Shown: positions 1 through 12,004, counted from the first letter of the stretch. The stretch: 64,000 nucleotides of DNA from Pseudoscleropodium purum (GCA_963969395.1 OZ017805.1:1550001-1614000); one strand, 5' to 3'. Numbers and translations are program-made. The notes: a model not told the origin generated them from the letters alone.

Positions 1-2138
1 GTTTATTGGGGCCCCTTTGTTGCCAATTTTTTTAACACTTGCGCGTGAATTCACATTTAAATTAGAAAATTTCATCTATATTAGTTTCATTTGTCACGAT
101 GATGAAGGGGAAGAAGAAGGTTGCGAAGCTTAAACATGGAGAGGGACCATCAAACTTGGAGGTAGCTCGCTAAAGTCCTTCGGAGGAATGCAAAAAATTC
201 ATGATTGAGCGCATCGTTCAATTTTATGAATCGGAAACAACATTGTCTTTAGACAATAAGTACATCAAATATCAAGAGGAGTGCGTGTCTAAATTCAAGG
301 TAGACATGACACAGATGTTGTTGGATGCATTGAATGTGGCAAAGTGGCATGATGAAATGCATAAAACGTACTTCACCAAATGTTTGGAGAACAAGGTTCA
401 TGACGCTTTGTGGAATTCCAAAGTCATTTTGGTTAAATATGGCAAGGAATATCGACGCCCAGTTTGAAGAAGTGATTCTGAAAGCGAACTTGTTTAGGGA
501 GCGATGTGCTCCATTCGCCAAAATGCACAATCGAGTTGGTTCAATTGGTTGGTGGAAAAGCAATGATAGAGTTGCTGAAGCAGAAAGGACCAAACGGTAC
601 TTCATAGCACTTTTAGATACAACACGTGTGATTGCTGTTGATGATAGAACGATGAGAGGTGGATATGCAACGATTCAAAAGGTTTGTATTGAAGGATGTC
701 CAGGAATACTTCCTCATTGGGAGTTTGCGGCGAAGAAATCCATTCACCACCAAACTTGACCCGATCTTGCAAAGTTAGAACATCAAAACAAATCAATGGC
801 TGTTCAAATTCCACACGCGGGTGTGATACGATTTGCTGCGGTGCACGGAACGACGTGTGAAGGTTATGCGTATTGGTGGAATGGTGGAACTCTTCGACAA
901 ATGTTGAATATGGATAAGGACTATCCAGACAACATTCAAATCCGTTTGATGTATACGAATCCAACTGAAGAGGAGGTTGTAAAAGCTCACCATTTAGGAC
1001 GATATCGAAAGAAACGCACGGAGTTGACATGGGCCTTTATGCATATAATGTATGCAGTGCATCTTGCTGGACATTTGCACAATGATCTTTCTCCGGACAA
1101 CATCTTGTTGCATTTTCTAGAGGATGAGTCCCGTGTGTACATTGGAGTTTGCAATTGGGGCATGACCACCTTAGCTTCTCAACCAATGAAGTCTTTGTAC
1201 ACATTCACATCAGTAGATGAGATGAAACAAACTTTGCAAAGGAGATGGTGGGTGGATCCATGTATTGCATATTTGCATAAGGCAGGTGCAAATGTGGAAG
1301 TCATTCCGATGTATTCACGTAAGTCGGAAGAGTATGCCATTCGAAAAATTGCTCGGCGGATGAATGGAAACAACATGTCAGAGGCGTATTTCAACGTGCT
1401 ACTTAAAACATCTAGTGCGACACAATTTGCCTTTCATGACTTTGCAAAAGTGTTTTATGCTTACTTGAAGTGCATTTCTTTGAAGACTGACGATGAAAAT
1501 ACTAGTTTGGCCCATGTGATTACGTGATTTTCTAATATATATCGTTGGCCGATGCCAGATGAACATTTTCACCATTTATATTAGATTGGTAGTGCAGAAG
1601 TAGTAGTTGAATAGGTTATATAGGCATTAAAAATTAGTTTAGAAATATAGAGTTGGAATGAAAAAAATTATATGTGCAATTAGTCAAATGTGCACAATGT
1701 ATGGTATTCTATATTAAATTCAATATATTTTGCCCATATTGATTATGTTTGTATTTGTGTTGATCTCGATTTTTTAAATAATATATATATATATTTGAGG
1801 TTATAAACTTTTTTAGTTTGCCTTCTGAAAATGAATTAGAATTTTTTCATAGTTTCAAGACTATCATGGACTCATGGTCAAACTTTATAATCTTTCAACT
1901 TATAAGAGACATTGTTTTAATAACAAATCGCGAACCATTGCACTTCATTTAACATTTAATTGTTTAAAGATTAAGGGAGTGACCGCGGGGCAGTTTGGGT
2001 CAGGCGGTCGGGGAAAATAGGGCCGTCAAAGCGGACGGGGCGGACGGGGTGACAAGCGGATGCTGCGTCCGCGGGGACTGTGAATACCAGAGGACGCTGC
2101 GGACACAACGTCCGTGTCCGGACGTCGTGTCAATCCTG
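1..2138. mobile_element. hAT-like unit carrying a kinase-like gene (copy 1, left part outside window)
   Basis: The segment is an inverted duplicate of 60242-62615. Homology stops abruptly at 2138, where the sequence reads, on the minus strand, CAGGATTGACACGACGTC. The same terminus begins the second copy at 60242 (CAGGGTTGACACGACGTC) and closely resembles the end of the short element at 57615-57848, which has an 8-bp target duplication. I infer that the kinase-like gene rides inside a hAT-type transposon. The GC-rich subterminal block with repeated GTCCGC words lies at 1981-2138. The other terminus is outside the window, so the unit is not proven to be complete. Confidence 0.6.
99..1584 (+). 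pseudogene. Protein-kinase-like pseudogene, copy 1
   Basis: Joined frames resemble a protein kinase fold. A roughly 130-residue N-terminal region precedes a glycine-containing strand (near RTMRGGYATIQKV), an AAKK motif that fits the ATP-binding lysine, a catalytic loop HNDLSPDNILLHF (HxD with the downstream N) and a metal-binding triplet that reads NWG here but DWG in copy 2. The start at 99 is chosen because it aligns with the ATG of copy 2. This copy is broken by a TAA at 171-173, an 8-bp deletion near 455 and TGA codons at 757-759 and 1525-1527; at each stop copy 2 has CAA or CGA. The metal-binding Asp is also lost. It lies inside a hAT-like unit. Substrate and role are unknown; activity is not expected. 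Confidence 0.75.
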
Positions 2139-2847
2139 TATTACACACTACAAAAATATGGAATATGGAATTAAATGGTTTGTGAATGAGAGTCATATGA
2201 TCTAATAGACCAAAAAATATAGAATATAGAAATGTGGTGTGTGAAAACTGAAGGCACACCTCAAATAAATGAATAACAAACGCTACCAATTTAGATCAAT
2301 CTCTAAGCTTTTATTTTGCATCAAATTAAGAAGCTAATATTCATTAGTAATAGATTGAATTCATTGGTAATAAAAAGCATTGGTGATACAAATTATACCA
2401 TGTTTGTACAAGACGATTCAAATTAGACATTCAATGCATACAACTAAGCCATCCACAATTCTACATTGAGTCATGCACATTACTTTTTACTTTTGAAAAG
2501 ATTGTACTTTGTATTAAAATATATTTATATAATTACAAAGATATATCAAAATGGTTGGTATTCAACTATGCCAACATTGTATTCCTACTAGAAGTAGTAA
2601 CATCCTATGCTACTACAAGACAAAGCCACAAAAAACAAATTTGGGAGGCTTCATGAACCATGGTTTACCCATGAGTGAGTCCACCACTTAGATATAGGTT
2701 GCTCTTTTATCAACTTCTAGATGATAAAGCTCTCGTACCTTCATTGCAAAAAACTTTGAACCATCTTGATGGAGGAATATGTCTTGAACTACTTCAACAA
2801 TGTTATGAATTTTCATTACTTGGCACAATTTTACAATAGAAAATGAG
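2139..2847. other. AT-rich spacer, no gene seen
   Basis: The stretch between the end of the hAT-like unit and the second kinase-like relic is AT-rich and has no reading frame or repeat that I can support. It may include 3' sequence of the minus-strand kinase-like relic. Confidence 0.5.
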
Positions 2848-4182
2848 TTAGATGACTATGTATTGGTTTTGCGGTCTAATCTTTTCAAGACTTGTTGTTG
2901 AATTTGGTGGCCCATATTGATAGAACAACTCTGGAGCCACCCACCATTTCCTCGACATCAAATTATGCCATTCTACCTCTATTTGATAACCATAATGCAA
3001 AGGAGCTCCTTCCTTAATACGACTTGCACTTTTCCAATCACAAATCCTGATGTTGATAACCTCGTCTGAATATTCAAGATAATGGAGCAAAATATTCATG
3101 GGGGACAAGTCATTGTGTAGCATCCCTGAATTGTGCACAAAACTCATCACATAAACTAGGGCCCATGCCAACTTTGCCCTATGCCTTCAATAGAGACTAA
3201 TTTCTTTTTTTTGGTCGTCTCGAATTTCCATGACCAATTTAATTTGATGCCAATCTACATGTGCCACTACTTTGTCATTGAGCCCAATTGGTTTACGCAA
3301 ATGACTTCCATTCCACCACAACGTATATGCCTCCATTGTATCATCGTGGATAGCCAAAAATTTGATGATGGCCGGGTGATTTAAAGAATACACCAAGGCC
3401 TCTGTAGACTGTTCCACCCTTGGAGCAAGCAAGTTCTTGGCCTTAGACACTTTGCCAACAAAATTTACATTTGGACGGATTGTATTCATCTCTTCACAGC
3501 GTACCTTGCACACCTTTTTGTACCCACCTTAATTGTCATATCTAATGAGGGGAACTACCTTCACTATGGAATAGATCTACAAGATCCACCATCCACCATC
3601 TTGAGACAATGCAGCCTTTAAAGCATCAAATGGCCATCCATACCCTCTTAATTCAGCCTTGGAAAGCCTTTTTGCTCTTGTTTGCCACCACTCCATCAAT
3701 TTGAGAATTCTTTGGATCCATCACTTTCAAGAAATCCAAGCACTATTGGGCGCAACTCTACCATCAACTTTTTGGTGTTGAATATACATGCTTGAATACA
3801 ATTGTCAATGCATTTTTGGAATTGATCAAAGTATGTTTCGTTCATGTCATCATAATTCAAGGATTCTTTGCATTCCTTTGTAATTAGGGCATCCAAATCC
3901 CTCTTCAACGTATCAATATTTGGCCCTTTATGCCTTAAGTACTTCTGTACTTGCTCTCCAAAATTTGTATAGTTTGGCCCTCATACCACTCCAAGCACAC
4001 TTGATATGCAAAGTTCGTGTAATGAGGTGGAGGGTAGGTTGGGTCCTTGTCGTGTGTTGTCTTTGGCTTCTTTGGCTTGTAAGAACTTGGCCCCCTGTTG
4101 ATGCACTTGTAGATATTTCCACTTGAAACCTCGTAAGATCATCAAAATCTCTATCCCAAATAGACTTCCTTAGAGTAGCCAT
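2848..4182 (-). pseudogene. Distant kinase-like pseudogene (second family member)
   Basis: Read on the minus strand from ATG at 4182, this relic parallels the kinase-like genes at the window ends. An N-terminal part (MNETYFDQFQKCIDNC region, 3696-3908) matches their N-terminal domain. Then come a glycine-rich strand GGYKKVCKVR (near 3510), a lysine in FVGKVSKAK, a catalytic loop HNDLSPMNILLHY (near 3110), a DWK triplet instead of DFG and a WWVAPEL segment resembling the APE motif. Frameshifts and stops near 3915, 3695, 3540 and 3186 break it. The solo LTR at 4193-7496 sits 10 bp upstream of its ATG in the same orientation. It is much more diverged than the two window-end copies. The order of motifs supports a kinase fold; function is unknown. 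Confidence 0.65.
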
Positions 4183-4192
4183 GGTTGCCGCT

Positions 4193-7100
4193 TGTCGCAG
4201 CACAGGGCAGGTCAATTCCCCATTATACTCACAAAAATCGCTCTAGAGTATAACTAAGTGACTCTAAAGATCGAACCCACGAGATCCTGTGAAGTATCTA
4301 GCTCTATTAAGCAGTTAAGCTCAGTCAGTATGCCAATCTTACTTTCCGGTCCTAGATCTAGAACCAGAAATACCACCACACCGGATACCTACAGACCGGA
4401 TTACTCCTTCTTCCGGTCCTACTAACTATCCGGTCCGTACAAATACCCAAATCCCAGGATCTCACAACTTCCGATCCTGGAAATCCGTTCTGACCAATCC
4501 GGTCCGGATGGTCATCCTGTACCCGTAATCCTATCCGGTTTGGTTTTGCCTCTGTTTCACCATCAGAGGGGTCGCCGCTTAATTTTGAGAGTGGTAGGCC
4601 CACCACTCCTTCCGTGACTTATAGTGGCTGAAGACCCACTGTCCTACCTTCTAGACTCCTAAGCTAATCCGGATCCGGTTTGGTCCTTCACAACAACCCA
4701 GATAGCAATCCGGGTCGTAGGTCACACAAAGACCCCACACTCGACCCTCTCGTACTACAACGACCTTGATGCTACTTCCGATCCGTGCGAAGACAGGTGG
4801 TTACAAGTGCACCCGTCCGTTCCAACGTCAACTAAAGTTCTTCCGTTACCCATACGGGTGGTGAGACCTCACAGGAGATCGGACACTCGACCGGATTTCC
4901 CACCCGGGAGTTCTAGCGCAGCTAAGGAATCCCTCCCTACCCGCCTAGCCTAACAACGGCTTTCTCACCCGGAATCTCAAACTCTAGAAGTGCTGAGGAA
5001 CTAAGTTCACTCCTAACTCTTCGGTACCTACTCACATGCACCTTGGATCGGAAAATAAACACCAAGGGGAGAAATCACTTACAAACTAACTCGTACTATC
5101 CTAACTCCACATCATACAATCCTGTCGCGCTGGAGAGAGATACACAACGAAGAGAATGGAAAGGTACAAGAAGTTTGCAAAATGAACAACTCCCAATTCC
5201 CATCGCAGGAACCGATTTATATACAAAGGGTAAAAACCCTAAAAGCACAAAAAAGAGCGGAAAACCCGTGGGGGTCCGCCGCCACCTAAATCTAACTTCC
5301 GGTCTAACCTAATACTATTTAGCCGGATCCGGATCCGGATCCGCTCCTACTCCTAACTGAAATTCAAATCCTATCTACCCTACAACTCTAGATCCTATCG
5401 TCGGGCTTCCGACCTCCGGGACTAGCTCCTCGAAGACTTCGCTCAAATTCCGGACCCGTTCCCCCTCCGCAGGATTCGGTCCGGGTGGAGACTCCAAGTC
5501 GATGGTAATATCCGGTCTCGAGCCCGGAGTCCCAGTCCGTGCAGACTTCTTGGACTCAGGAGTCCAATCCTTCCTGTCCTTTGCCATAGTTGCATCCGGA
5601 AAGAGGTCCGGTAGAGAGATGTCCGAAAGGTGAATACCTTTGTCGCACGTCGCTCCCGTCAGCTTCCGGCTGCTCTCCTCGATCCGGTCCGCTGCCTTCC
5701 GCCCCTCCACCATTGCCGTCTCCACCTGCTCGGCGAAGTCCGCGAGAATCCGGACCATCCGGGAACCGGATAGTTTCTTCTCTTCGTGGATCTTCTCGTC
5801 GAAGAGCTTCGCCTTGGCCGCTGCCGTTCCGGTCTCTCCCAGGACCGTCTTGATCTGCTCGGCCACCTTCCGAGTCTCCTCCGCCATCTCCCGAGCGGCC
5901 GTCACGTCTTCCTGATAGGCGAAAAGTGTTGCTTTCAGTTTATCTACCTCCTCCTGCAACCGGCGGATCTCGGCTTCCTGCTTCCGGGTCTCTTCCGGAT
6001 TCGTGATGCATTGCGCCACTTGTTCCGCCAAGTTGCTGTCCGGTGCAGCACCCACCAACTTGCCGATTGCCGCAAGCGTCCTGTGCTTGACCTCCCAATC
6101 CGCCCTGATGTTGCAGAGGACGTTGATCAGACCTTTGAACGGATCTTGCATATCCGGATCTCCCCCGGAATTGGTCTTCTTGGCTTCCGGTTTCTCCTCC
6201 GGGGCCGGTTTGTCTTGACCGGGAGGCGTCCCGCGCTTGTGTGGAGGCGTCAGCTTCTGTCGCTTGATCGGCGGCATCGGCTCCTCCTCTTCCTCGCTGG
6301 ACTCCCGGTCTGACTCGGAATCGGATTCCGCTTCGTCATCCGTCTCCGACTCCCCATACTTCAGGAGCACTTCCTGCGTCTTCCACGCCCTCTCCTCCGT
6401 ATCGGTGAGGACTTGGTTCTCCCGATAGAGGTGGAAGAGGTAAGGGCACACTGGAGTGGCCCTTTTCTTCCCAACCCTACTAACAAGCTGGGCCACGAGA
6501 TCGGAAATGATCCGTGCCCAGTCCACTTTCCGGGTACCACTGAGGGCACCGAAAATGGTGTTGCCCAGGGTGATCGTCACCCTGGTCGGCTTTTCCGGGT
6601 GAAGAACCGGAACCAGGAATTGCAGGAGCCGACGGTGTCGGTCATCCAAGCAATCCTCGACCGCGTATCCGTCCTTCGGGTTGACGGCTCCCTTGAACTT
6701 CCCTCGGACAAACTCATCCTTCCGGCTCGCCATTCCCAAACCTCCTGCCCGGAAACCGTAAACCGCTCTCCACATCCCCTCGTTCCAGCTGACGGGAGCT
6801 CCCCTCACGGTGTTGTCAAACTGGTTGGACAACTTTCCGAGGAGCTCCTTGACCATTCTCTCCTCCCTAAAACCCCAAGGTTTCTCGGCAAACCCTACGC
6901 AACCCATGGATCTGAGATCATCCATGAGTTCAGCCTTTTCCGGCTCTGTGGAGGGAATAACCGGAATGACTTTCCGGAGCTTCACCTTGCCTCCAGAGGG
7001 ACTCGCTTGCCTCGACCTACGTAGCTGAGGCATTCCCACTCACATCTACCTCACTCTCTCCTAGCCGCACGTCCCGTTCCTCACTTTCTCTCTCCGATCT

Positions 7101-7496
7101 CAACCGGAATCAAAATGAACAGAACGCAAACGCAGAGACGCACAAACGACAAAAACTCAACCGCGCACGCTCAAGGTCGAGTTTCTAAAAGGGGGTGCAA
7201 CAGTGAAAGCTCCTCCTTTTATAGTCCTTGGACCCTTTCCGGTTTGTCATCATGAATCCGGTTTACCATCATAATCCGGTTCATCATCATCATCCGGTCC
7301 TAGACCTAATCCGTGTTACATTCCGTTTCCGTCGTTAGTTACTCCTGACCGGATTAGATCCAAGAAGCCCACTACTTCACGTTCCGTGCTAATTCTGAGT
7401 TTTCCTTCCCCACCTAATCGGATCCGGTTAGCTAATGACTAGTTTCCGTTCCTATTTGGGTGTATACTAAGAAAATCAAAATTCTAAGCTGCGACA
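4193..7496 (-). mobile_element. Solo LTR 1 (minus) of the long-LTR gypsy family
   Basis: The 3304-bp LTR runs from TGTCGCAGC to its exact inverse complement GCTGCGACA and is flanked by the perfect 5-bp duplication CCGCT (4188-4192 and 7497-7501). There is no PBS, gag or pol, so it is a solo LTR, normally formed by recombination between the two LTRs of an element. It carries an intact internal gene (5375-7033). The U5-side TATATAAA (minus strand, near 5215-5224) and the tRNA-like block near 4257-4330 are kept. It lies 10 bp in front of a kinase-like relic. Confidence 0.95.
5375..7033 (-). CDS. LTR-embedded ORF protein, intact copy in solo LTR 1
   Basis: An uninterrupted 552-codon frame lies wholly inside a solo LTR. 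The ATG at 7033 is used; two codons upstream an in-frame GTG also opens the frame, which is not a likely eukaryotic start. The protein has a basic N-terminus (LRRSRQ), a compact core of about residues 30-205 (motifs MGCVGF, EKPWGFREERM, HRRLLQFLVPVLHPEKP, CPYLFHLY), an acidic Ser/Glu run at about 228-251, a basic cluster IKRQK that could be a nuclear signal, and a helical charged region at about 350-458 likely to form coiled coils. It shows no Gag, protease, RT, integrase or zinc-knuckle motif, and I do not recognise the family. It is almost identical to the copy in the 3' LTR of the complete element, which suggests it is recent. A kinship with plant-transposon helper domains is possible but not shown. 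Confidence 0.8.
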   Translation of the reverse strand: MPQLRRSRQASPSGGKVKLRKVIPVIPSTEPEKAELMDDLRSMGCVGFAEKPWGFREERMVKELLGKLSNQFDNTVRGAPVSWNEGMWRAVYGFRAGGLGMASRKDEFVRGKFKGAVNPKDGYAVEDCLDDRHRRLLQFLVPVLHPEKPTRVTITLGNTIFGALSGTRKVDWARIISDLVAQLVSRVGKKRATPVCPYLFHLYRENQVLTDTEERAWKTQEVLLKYGESETDDEAESDSESDRESSEEEEEPMPPIKRQKLTPPHKRGTPPGQDKPAPEEKPEAKKTNSGGDPDMQDPFKGLINVLCNIRADWEVKHRTLAAIGKLVGAAPDSNLAEQVAQCITNPEETRKQEAEIRRLQEEVDKLKATLFAYQEDVTAAREMAEETRKVAEQIKTVLGETGTAAAKAKLFDEKIHEEKKLSGSRMVRILADFAEQVETAMVEGRKAADRIEESSRKLTGATCDKGIHLSDISLPDLFPDATMAKDRKDWTPESKKSARTGTPGSRPDITIDLESPPGPNPAEGERVRNLSEVFEELVPEVGSPTIGSRVVG

Positions 7497-9428
7497 CCGC
7501 TATTGAAAACTTCAAACGAAAAAATGTCAAAATGTCCCCTCTACAAATTCACACTTTGGCCCACAAGCACGCATTCAACCGCTTTGAGGTGGATGAAAGT
7601 CGATGCACAAGGCCAAGAGTGGTGACCTCGGGTGAGTGGGTCTTCTTAAATATCTATAGTCGTCCTAGGATGCGTGCAAGTCAAGTCGTGCTGGCTTAGG
7701 GGCAACTGCGGGTACGAATCTCCTTAATTTCATAAGTGAACTTCTCAATTGACCCTTTTTGGACCCGCGACCGCCCTATGTGTTCAAGAATTTGGCAATC
7801 CAAACCTTCATTCGCCCTTCTGGACTCGCGGTTGCCCCAAACCCGTAGTAGCCCCAAAAGGCAAATAATTTGGCCTCAGAAGGCTGGTTCGCCCTTTTGG
7901 ACCCATGGTTGCCTCTAAAGGCAAATGATTTGGCCTCAAAAGACTAGTTTGCCCTTTTGGACATGTGGTGGACCCAAAAGGCAAATAATTTGGCCTTAGA
8001 AGGCTGGTTCACCCTTCTGGACTTGTAGTCACCCCAAGTGTCCAAGAATTTGGCACCCTAAACTCTGGTTCGCCCTTATGGATCCACGATCACCACAAAC
8101 CTACACTTGTCCCAGATCCACGGTTGCCCAAAAAGGCAAGGGAGATAGTAAGGTCAGATCTCCACCAAGTCAAATTAAATCTTACATTCATGGAGTATGG
8201 TGTTTCATTATATCTCCAATATTTGGGAACGCCTAGGTAATATTGTGTCAACAATATATTATTACTTAATATAGTGAATTATTAAAGGTCTTTCTAAACC
8301 CTAAATCCTAAATCTTATATTCTATGTTCTATATCCTATATTCTAATTCTAATGGAAGAACTTTTGTTTCATATATTTATTTTGGATGAATCCTCTATAT
8401 ATTTAAATTTCTTATTATATTATACTTGTAGTTGTTAATGCATTTCATTGAGAATACTCATTATAATTCTATAAATGTATATTCTTCAAAGATCCCACCT
8501 AAAATTCTACATTGAAAAACATGCCATATTCAAATTAAAAGTTTCATTTTCTCAATAGTTATACTTAAGAAGAATTGGAGGTGACTAGTAAGATGTTTCA
8601 AATGAAACTCCAATGAACTAAAGGAAGGCCACCTTGAATATAATTTTCTCCCCTTTTATTATATCTTCTCTTTACTCTTAAGAAAATAAACTCCTCACTT
8701 GTTGTATGAAAAAATAATTATGATTAATTGTATAGTATTGGGGGGAGAATTGAAAAGTTCTAAGTTTGAATTCAAATGGATTCCCTCCTATGTACATGGT
8801 GGCAAATTCAAAAATGCCTTTTGCCACTCTCCCATGACGCACAGTCACTTTCCTATTTTTTGGGGGGCATATTTGAAAAGTACTTTTCTAACCCATAGTC
8901 ACCTTATCCGTATGCACCCCAGTTTAAGGTATACCATGTGAGCCTTCCTAAATCCTAGGACCCGTGGTTGCCCCATTCTAATCCATGATCACCCCTTTTT
9001 AACCTATGGTCGCCCTGTTCTGACCTGCGATCGCCTTTACTTGCATGCGTCCCCACATGGACTCACCCAAGGCGATCTCAAGTATTAAAACTAGCTCTAG
9101 ATCTCGTCTTTGTCACTTCTAACATTTCACTCTGTCTTCCATCCATCTTGAAGCATCTAGATGCGTGCTCGTGTGCCAGAACTTTGGTCTTGAACCCTTG
9201 CACCACCTTTTGTGTATCCACACTCATTGTAGACATTTAATTCTTTTGTAAAATACACTTGTTTGCATATCGTGAATGCACAAGTGGGAGCATGTTGTTG
9301 TAATTACCTTTATTGAATTTAGGGCACATGTGAATATACTGCTATTTAATAGAGAGTTGTACATACATCCTTAGCCTAATGTAGCCTTTTTTAGATTTTA
9401 CAGTAGTCCATTTCCATTGTAATCTCCT
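7497..9428. repeat. Degenerate array of GGACCC-GTGGTTGCCC words with AT-rich interior
   Basis: Between about 7640-8160 and 8940-9075, short units of the type TTTGGACCCGTGGTTGCCCC and AAAGGCAAATAATTTGGCCT recur with variable spacing and many substitutions. The interval 8160-8940 is AT-rich with no convincing gene. Related words occur at 12005-12265, 24290-25850 and 27280-27620. Short open frames here are repeat-derived and not supported as genes. Confidence 0.65.
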
Positions 9429-10995
9429 ATGATGGCACTAAATGTGAAGAAGACAAAGAAGAAAAGAGATCGCCATGACAGAAATCGACGCGTCCTACTT
9501 GACCCTACAAGCAAGGCATTTCAAGGATGGTGTACTATGGAAGGAGATTGGACCTTGCCGATGTGCAAGACATATATGGGATGGTGCCACATCGACAAAC
9601 TTTTCCCTTACTATTGCGACAAGATTCATTTGAATCAAAACCTTACAAATCTTCATTATTGCAAGAATGATGCATTTGTACAACGATGTATTGAAGTGTA
9701 CCAAGTGTTGTACAAAATGAACAAAGTACTACAAAGTAAAGTTTCATTGGGCATTTGCATAATTGTCTATGCAAAATTGGAGTTAGAACAAATGGTGGAT
9801 TGGTGTAGCATGAAGGCATTAAAGAAGCTATTCATACCAACTACCAAAGACATTCCGAGGGTAGGCCTTTCAAATAATTCACAAGATGGATTGGGGCCTA
9901 AGAAGCATATTGTAGAAGGAGTGGCAGATGAAGACCATGATTGGTCAAGCTCTGATGAGTTGATGGAAGAAGACACTCCAGATCCTATATCTCCAATGGA
10001 AGAAACACTAGTAGACAAAAATACAACATTGGTGGTATTTGAAGGAAGGAATGTAGAAGGGGACGTAGCAATGGATGTGGAACCTCTTACATTGATGGAA
10101 TCAATGCATGTCTCTCATCTTGTAACAAATGAAGTGGTGCAACATATGTTGGCATGCTTGAGAGAAATGGCTGAAGATGATTTGGATACTAAAAATGAAT
10201 CGGAGCCAGCGCCGTTCTTAATGTTAATGCCTTGTGAGGATGATGATGATGACTGGATTCCAGAGGTATACAACTGGGGAGAACCAGATGAACTTGTATA
10301 CATTGAACGTACCAAGAAATCAATGAAAAAATCTTACAAGGCATAGTTGAAAGATCTTCTTGTTCAAATTGAAGAAAAAGAAATGGAATGTTAGATTCTA
10401 CTAGACAAGACTACAAAAGATATTGAGTCTAACGACGTGCGCACTTTAAAAGAACTAATAGATGTGGGCCACACTCGTTTAGCTGTTTAGCAAAGAGAGA
10501 TGGCCAAGTTGGAAGAACTCTATCTAAACTTCAATAAAGGGCAAGATGGAAGATCAAGTTCCAATCCAAAGCAAGTTAGAAAGAAAGAAAGAACTACACA
10601 AAATAATGGAAGAGTGTAGGATGGAAGAGAATTGAGGCAATGACGAAAGGAGAGATTTGGAGGTAGCCCAATCTAGGTTGAATCACCTCCATTCTATGAA
10701 GGACAAAGGCTCCCTTGCTAGGACTTTGGAGTTGGATGAGGCATATGTGAATGGGCAACATCAAACATCTCCATCAAAATTAGTTGAATTGAAAAAAATG
10801 TTTACTTCTTTGAAGAGATTGGAAGACGAATATGAGAAGAGCATTAAATGGAAGAAGCAATACATTTCATTTAATAAATTGTTCAAGACTTGGTTGATCA
10901 AGAACAAGTGGTTTGTTGCAACTACTCGCAGAAATATTCTTCAGGAAAAGGCCTCAAAGGAGAAAGACTTGAAAGAAAAGGAGAATAAGGAATGA
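9429..10995 (+). pseudogene. Unrecognised gene relic: 305-codon open frame plus coiled-coil tail
   Basis: An ATG at 9429 opens 305 codons to a TAG at 10344-10346. The first third is basic (KKTKKKRDRHDRNRR) followed by a Trp/Cys-rich part (GWCTMEGDWTLPMC); residues 165-275 are acidic, ending in a run of Asp. Reading continues in the same frame past several TAG stops (near 10392, 10486, 10617), then in another frame to 10995, giving Lys/Glu-rich helical sequence (QEKASKEKDLKEKE) typical of coiled coils. This suggests a once longer protein of about 520 residues, now broken by TAG codons and a frameshift near 10560-10600. It sits between two repeat arrays and just upstream of a hAT transposase relic. 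I do not recognise the family; a transposon accessory gene is one possibility. Confidence 0.5.
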
Positions 10996-12004
10996 AGAAT
11001 GCAATAGACAAGGTCTACAAATGCTACATGGATGTTGTCCAGTTAGGGTGGTAGATTTTTGTATGACTATGTTATTTTCTATACATGTATATATGAGAAG
11101 TTTGATATGAATTTTGGACCTTCTTTTACCAAAAATATGTCAAATCTATGTTGATCATTCATGAATAAAAATGTATTTTCCTATGAATTACATCATTACT
11201 ATGTTTATGAATTTCTATCTATTTTATTATACGAGATTATGAGTAATTTGGAGCCCTAGAAGTCCTTCAATATTTGAGTAAAATTATTTGAAATACCCTA
11301 AATCCAATTACTCTATTAAAAGCATGTCAAGGCCCCCCCCCCCCATATTTGAAAGGATTAAATGTTATTGATGAAGATACAATTTTTTGGCATTTATGGT
11401 GATTGTATAAAAGCGGGTGTTCAAATTGAGTCTAAAATACACTATTTTAAAAAAATATGACATTAGAAATGCATTTTTAGAAGCCATAGATTCATAGGGT
11501 TGTCTATGTAATGCCTCGCAGCTTCAAATTTTTTGGATGGCTACCTTATTTTTTAGATTTGACATTTAATTATAATGATTCTAATTATAAAATAATCGAT
11601 ACAACATTTTAGAAAGTTGTCTTTGTGACTCAAGTAAAACAAATTTCTCAAAGATCAACAAAGGCCTATTACTTTTATGTATATAGTAGTTAATTTATTT
11701 GAAATGCCAAAACTCCAAAAGTAGTGCAAGTGTACATGATTCTAGATTCTAGAATTTGATTAAATTGTAAGTTATTCCATTAATGCTAGAGTTCAATAAC
11801 AACCCATTACTTGCCTCTTTCTCTTGTCACTTAGGTAAGTAAAAAAAAAAAAATTAGAATGATTATAGAAAATAAAAATATTTCCGCCGAGGTTTGTTCT
11901 TGTAGTTTGATGTATTCATGTACTTCTTCCTTATCAATGGAATTTGTACATGTGTTTAAAAAAAAGTAACAACCCATTACATTAGTAGATGTATAAAATG
12001 TAGG
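10996..12004. other. AT-rich spacer, no gene seen
   Basis: This is AT-rich sequence with homopolymer runs, including a C-run of about 13 near 11333-11344 and an A-run near 11840. No gene, RNA or clear repeat can be supported. Confidence 0.5.

Noticed and set aside
5786..6313. Antisense open frame of 175 codons in the LTR-embedded ORF, repeated in several LTRs (also 32959-33486, 42397-42924, 51613-52140)
   Set aside because: It is open only because the GC-rich sense gene is conserved. It has Leu/Arg/Ser-rich shadow composition, and solo LTR 2 has only a shorter version.
6413..7024. Antisense 203-codon frame opposite the N-terminal core of the LTR-embedded ORF (also 41686-42297 and 50902-51513)
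   Set aside because: It is a mirror of the sense codons, truncated in the older copies, and has no start context or motif of its own.
7034..7039. Upstream GTG start for the LTR-embedded ORF (as at 50887, 41671, 32233)
   Set aside because: A plant nuclear gene would use the ATG two codons downstream; the GTG is not supported as a start.
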